From a virus, in the IMG/VR virus record IMGVR_UViG_3300030333_000944, positions 1-28,246 of that record: a stretch of 28,246 bases of DNA; one strand, given 5' to 3'. Below are positions 26,152 through 28,246 of the stretch, one piece after another (the first letter of the stretch is position 1; each line of letters starts with the position of its first letter). Position numbers and translations under genes: made by a program. The notes under the pieces were generated by a model, which saw only the letters and a program-made list of their open reading frames with translations, was not told where the DNA came from and made no database searches.

Positions 26152-28246
26152 TTATTGTATTATTTTCGATGTTATTCCTTTGTTATTATATTTTGATAAA
26201 CCAAATCCAACTTTTGTTAAAGTTTTTTCTGGTCTTGGTCTATATAAGTTTTTATTACACGCCATTATTGCTAAACCGGAACTAATTGTAGCATCAAATC
26301 GTGTTCTATTATTTATATCAAATTTAGACCAATCATTTAATGTTTTATTAAAATACATATCTCCATATGTTGTATCGGATTTTAAACCAACGTAATCTTG
26401 TATATATGTTTCAATAGCTGAAGCATGCGCTTGTTTAATATCTTCACTTGAGTTTGGTATTCCACCAATTTCTTTTTCAGCTGCAGATAGTTTATTCCAT
26501 GTTTTATCTGGTCTATTCATTGAATATCCTCTATATCCTCTTCTTTTTAAGTAATATAATAATCTAGGTTTATTGTTTTCACATAATAGAGGCATTCCAT
26601 AAAATATTAATGCCATTAAAACATCTTCAAAAAATATTTCAGATGTTTGAGGTCTAGCTATATATTCTAAAAAGAAATGATTAGGTGGAACATCTTCCAT
26701 GCTAAACTTAGTTAAACCATGTAAAGCTCCTTTTGATCCTTTCTTATCCACTGTACCAGATATATCATAACTATCACAACCAAAAGCACCTATATGCTCA
26801 TTACCTGGATATTTAAAACCGTTTTTAATTTTAATACTATTTTGTAAATCACGATTTGGTATCCAACTTACTAAAAATCTTCCATTCAAATCTGGGTAAA
26901 ATATTACTTCAGTATCTTTAATCCCACTACTCCATTGAAAATTACCCTTTGTTACTAGAGAAGATCTAGTAACGTCATTATTATAATCTATTTGTTCGTA
27001 TATTTTTACTAGATTAAATAAACTATTTTGTGTTTCATCTCTAAAAGCATGATCTTCAGTTCTTGGAAATTGTCTATAAAATTCGTTTAAACCGTCTTGA
27101 TCATTCTTTAAACCATCAACTTCATTTTGCCAATGCTCTATAATTCCAGTGTCTATAAAATCACCATATGTCCCTTCAACTTCTGTTTCTGGCGTATCGA
27201 ATACAGGGTGTCCATAAGAATCAATGAATCCTTCGTAGTTCCATTCCATAGGTATGAACAAAGAATATAATCCTGAGCGAGTCTGTCCATTGCGATTTCT
27301 TTTTGTGACATCTGAATCATTATATAATTTTTTAAAATTATCACCTCCTTTATCTAAAGCGTTTGATGTTGAACCCATCATGCACTTACCAATAACTCTA
27401 CTACCTAATCTTAATGTTGTCTTTGTAACTCTCCAGTTATTTAAAATATTGTTAGGTCTTTCCCACTTTCCGCTTTCATCGTGTACTAATAATTGTAATT
27501 TTTCACCATCATAACTATTATCACCTGTATTTTTCCAATCAATAGTTGTATCTAATCCTTGTAAATCTATAGTATCAGTACCTGATTCTATCTTTCTTCT
27601 TGTTAATTTACTAGCTGGTACTCTATATGCTAATTCTGTTTTAGGTCGATCCATACCATCTTGGATCGGTTTAAAGAAAAACGGATAATTAACAGATATT
27701 GGCACAACCTTATCTGTAAACATCTTTTTAGCATCTGGACCAGTTTTAGATAATATTCCATATCTTGAATCACTAGATATAGTTGCTAAATTTACACATT
27801 CTCCAGAAGCCATAAAAGAAAATCCAGAACGTCTATTTTTTAAATAACACATTCCATAACATCTTTGATCAGCTTTACAAGCTTCCCAGAATAGAAAAAA
27901 TAATCTATTAGCTTCTCTAAACTCTGGAGCACCTACATCAATCTTTGACCATTGTAGATACATATAATGAGTACCAGTTATATATGTTGGTATACCTTTG
28001 TTATAATACCAAAATCCCTCATCTCTTCTTTTAAACTCTTCATCTATATAACCTATATATTGATTTTTAAAATCTTTTGGATAATCTTTCCAATCAAATA
28101 CAGTTTTAATTCTTTGTAGTGGTTTTGGTTGTGCGGTTACCTCCCATTTGTCACTATTAAATTTATGTATTTCTTTTGGTATTTTAGGTAAAGCTATTTT
28201 TAAATTTTGTATTTCATATATTTCACCTATTTGTCCTGTTTTCGAT
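26152..28246 (-). CDS. terL: Terminase large subunit (5' end outside window)
   Basis: The frame is open from the window edge to the stop at 26152, so the start lies outside. The Met at 27963 is internal: 94 upstream in-frame codons continue the protein (FDWKDYPKDFKNQYIGYIDE, GFWYYNKGIPTYITGTHY). The ATPase part has an unusual Walker A, KNRRSGFS (27817-27840), a Walker B VHDES (27472-27486) and a coupling motif GSTSN. The RNase H-like nuclease part has FGCDSYDISGT (near 26775), the FFEDVLMALIFYG/CENN block and a last acidic site RTRFDATISSGLA (near 26300). Together these give the DNA-packaging motor that cuts and pumps genome into the prohead through the downstream-encoded portal. The Walker A lacking the GKT/GKS ending is shared by crAss-like and related terminases as I recall. 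Confidence 0.93.
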   Translation of the reverse strand, partial: SKTGQIGEIYEIQNLKIALPKIPKEIHKFNSDKWEVTAQPKPLQRIKTVFDWKDYPKDFKNQYIGYIDEEFKRRDEGFWYYNKGIPTYITGTHYMYLQWSKIDVGAPEFREANRLFFLFWEACKADQRCYGMCYLKNRRSGFSFMASGECVNLATISSDSRYGILSKTGPDAKKMFTDKVVPISVNYPFFFKPIQDGMDRPKTELAYRVPASKLTRRKIESGTDTIDLQGLDTTIDWKNTGDNSYDGEKLQLLVHDESGKWERPNNILNNWRVTKTTLRLGSRVIGKCMMGSTSNALDKGGDNFKKLYNDSDVTKRNRNGQTRSGLYSLFIPMEWNYEGFIDSYGHPVFDTPETEVEGTYGDFIDTGIIEHWQNEVDGLKNDQDGLNEFYRQFPRTEDHAFRDETQNSLFNLVKIYEQIDYNNDVTRSSLVTKGNFQWSSGIKDTEVIFYPDLNGRFLVSWIPNRDLQNSIKIKNGFKYPGNEHIGAFGCDSYDISGTVDKKGSKGALHGLTKFSMEDVPPNHFFLEYIARPQTSEIFFEDVLMALIFYGMPLLCENNKPRLLYYLKRRGYRGYSMNRPDKTWNKLSAAEKEIGGIPNSSEDIKQAHASAIETYIQDYVGLKSDTTYGDMYFNKTLNDWSKFDINNRTRFDATISSGLAIMACNKNLYRPRPEKTLTKVGFGLSKYNNKGITSKIIQ

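Noticed and set aside
27961-27963. Met at 27963 as the terminase start
   Set aside because: The frame is open for 94 more codons to the edge and encodes terminase-like sequence before this Met.
1-28246. CRISPR array, tRNA genes, insertion sequences or integrase
   Set aside because: I saw no regularly spaced repeats, cloverleaf-like segments, transposase or recombinase motifs on either strand.

Overview
This window is a piece of an AT-rich tailed dsDNA bacteriophage genome (Caudoviricetes). It holds most of the virion-morphogenesis module, with every credible gene on the minus strand, so the map reads from the right edge to the left. The gene order is terminase, portal, small head protein, scaffold, major capsid protein, conserved head or neck protein, two ring/adaptor proteins, large tail-nozzle-like protein, second nozzle-like protein, acetyltransferase, internal virion protein with an S74 domain, second internal protein, a 2828-residue multidomain protein, and a secreted protein. 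No sheath, tube or baseplate genes and no obvious tape measure are visible, and large internal-type proteins are present. A short-tailed (podovirus-like) virion is therefore the best inference. The portal and terminase style resembles crAss-like and other marine Bacteroidota podophages, from family memory and not from a search.

The host is probably a marine member of Bacteroidota (Flavobacteriia). None of the start codons I examined has a purine-rich Shine-Dalgarno sequence; the leaders are A/T tracts, as is usual in that phylum. The leftmost gene encodes a Sec signal peptide ending in Ala-Gln, a common flavobacterial form. The structural proteins resemble those I associate with uncultured marine phage genomes.

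Region by region: 28246-26152 is the terminase large subunit, whose frame is still open at the window edge. 26151-23731 is the portal. 23719-20613 holds a small putative decoration protein, an acidic scaffold and the capsid protein, ending in a strong intrinsic terminator with a UUCG loop. 20542-17442 holds a conserved unknown protein, a 60-nt spacer with two mutually exclusive hairpins, and two connector/ring proteins. 17437-12334 holds two large beta-rich tail proteins that look like one ancestral protein split in two. 12322-637 holds a GNAT protein and three ejection-type proteins, the last carrying an HEXXH zincin motif and a complete HAD phosphatase motif set. 597-1 is the start of a secreted, possibly outer-membrane protein.

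Intergenic gaps run from 0 to about 70 bases, so this is essentially one late operon. Expression appears to be tuned by the terminator after the capsid gene and by a nearly identical leader before the scaffold gene and the gene after the capsid. No stretch over 300 bases lacks a gene. I saw no tRNA, CRISPR, insertion sequence, integrase or attachment site. The most interesting items are the giant zincin/HAD protein, the S74 domain on an internal-type protein, the split nozzle protein, and the two RNA or leader elements.
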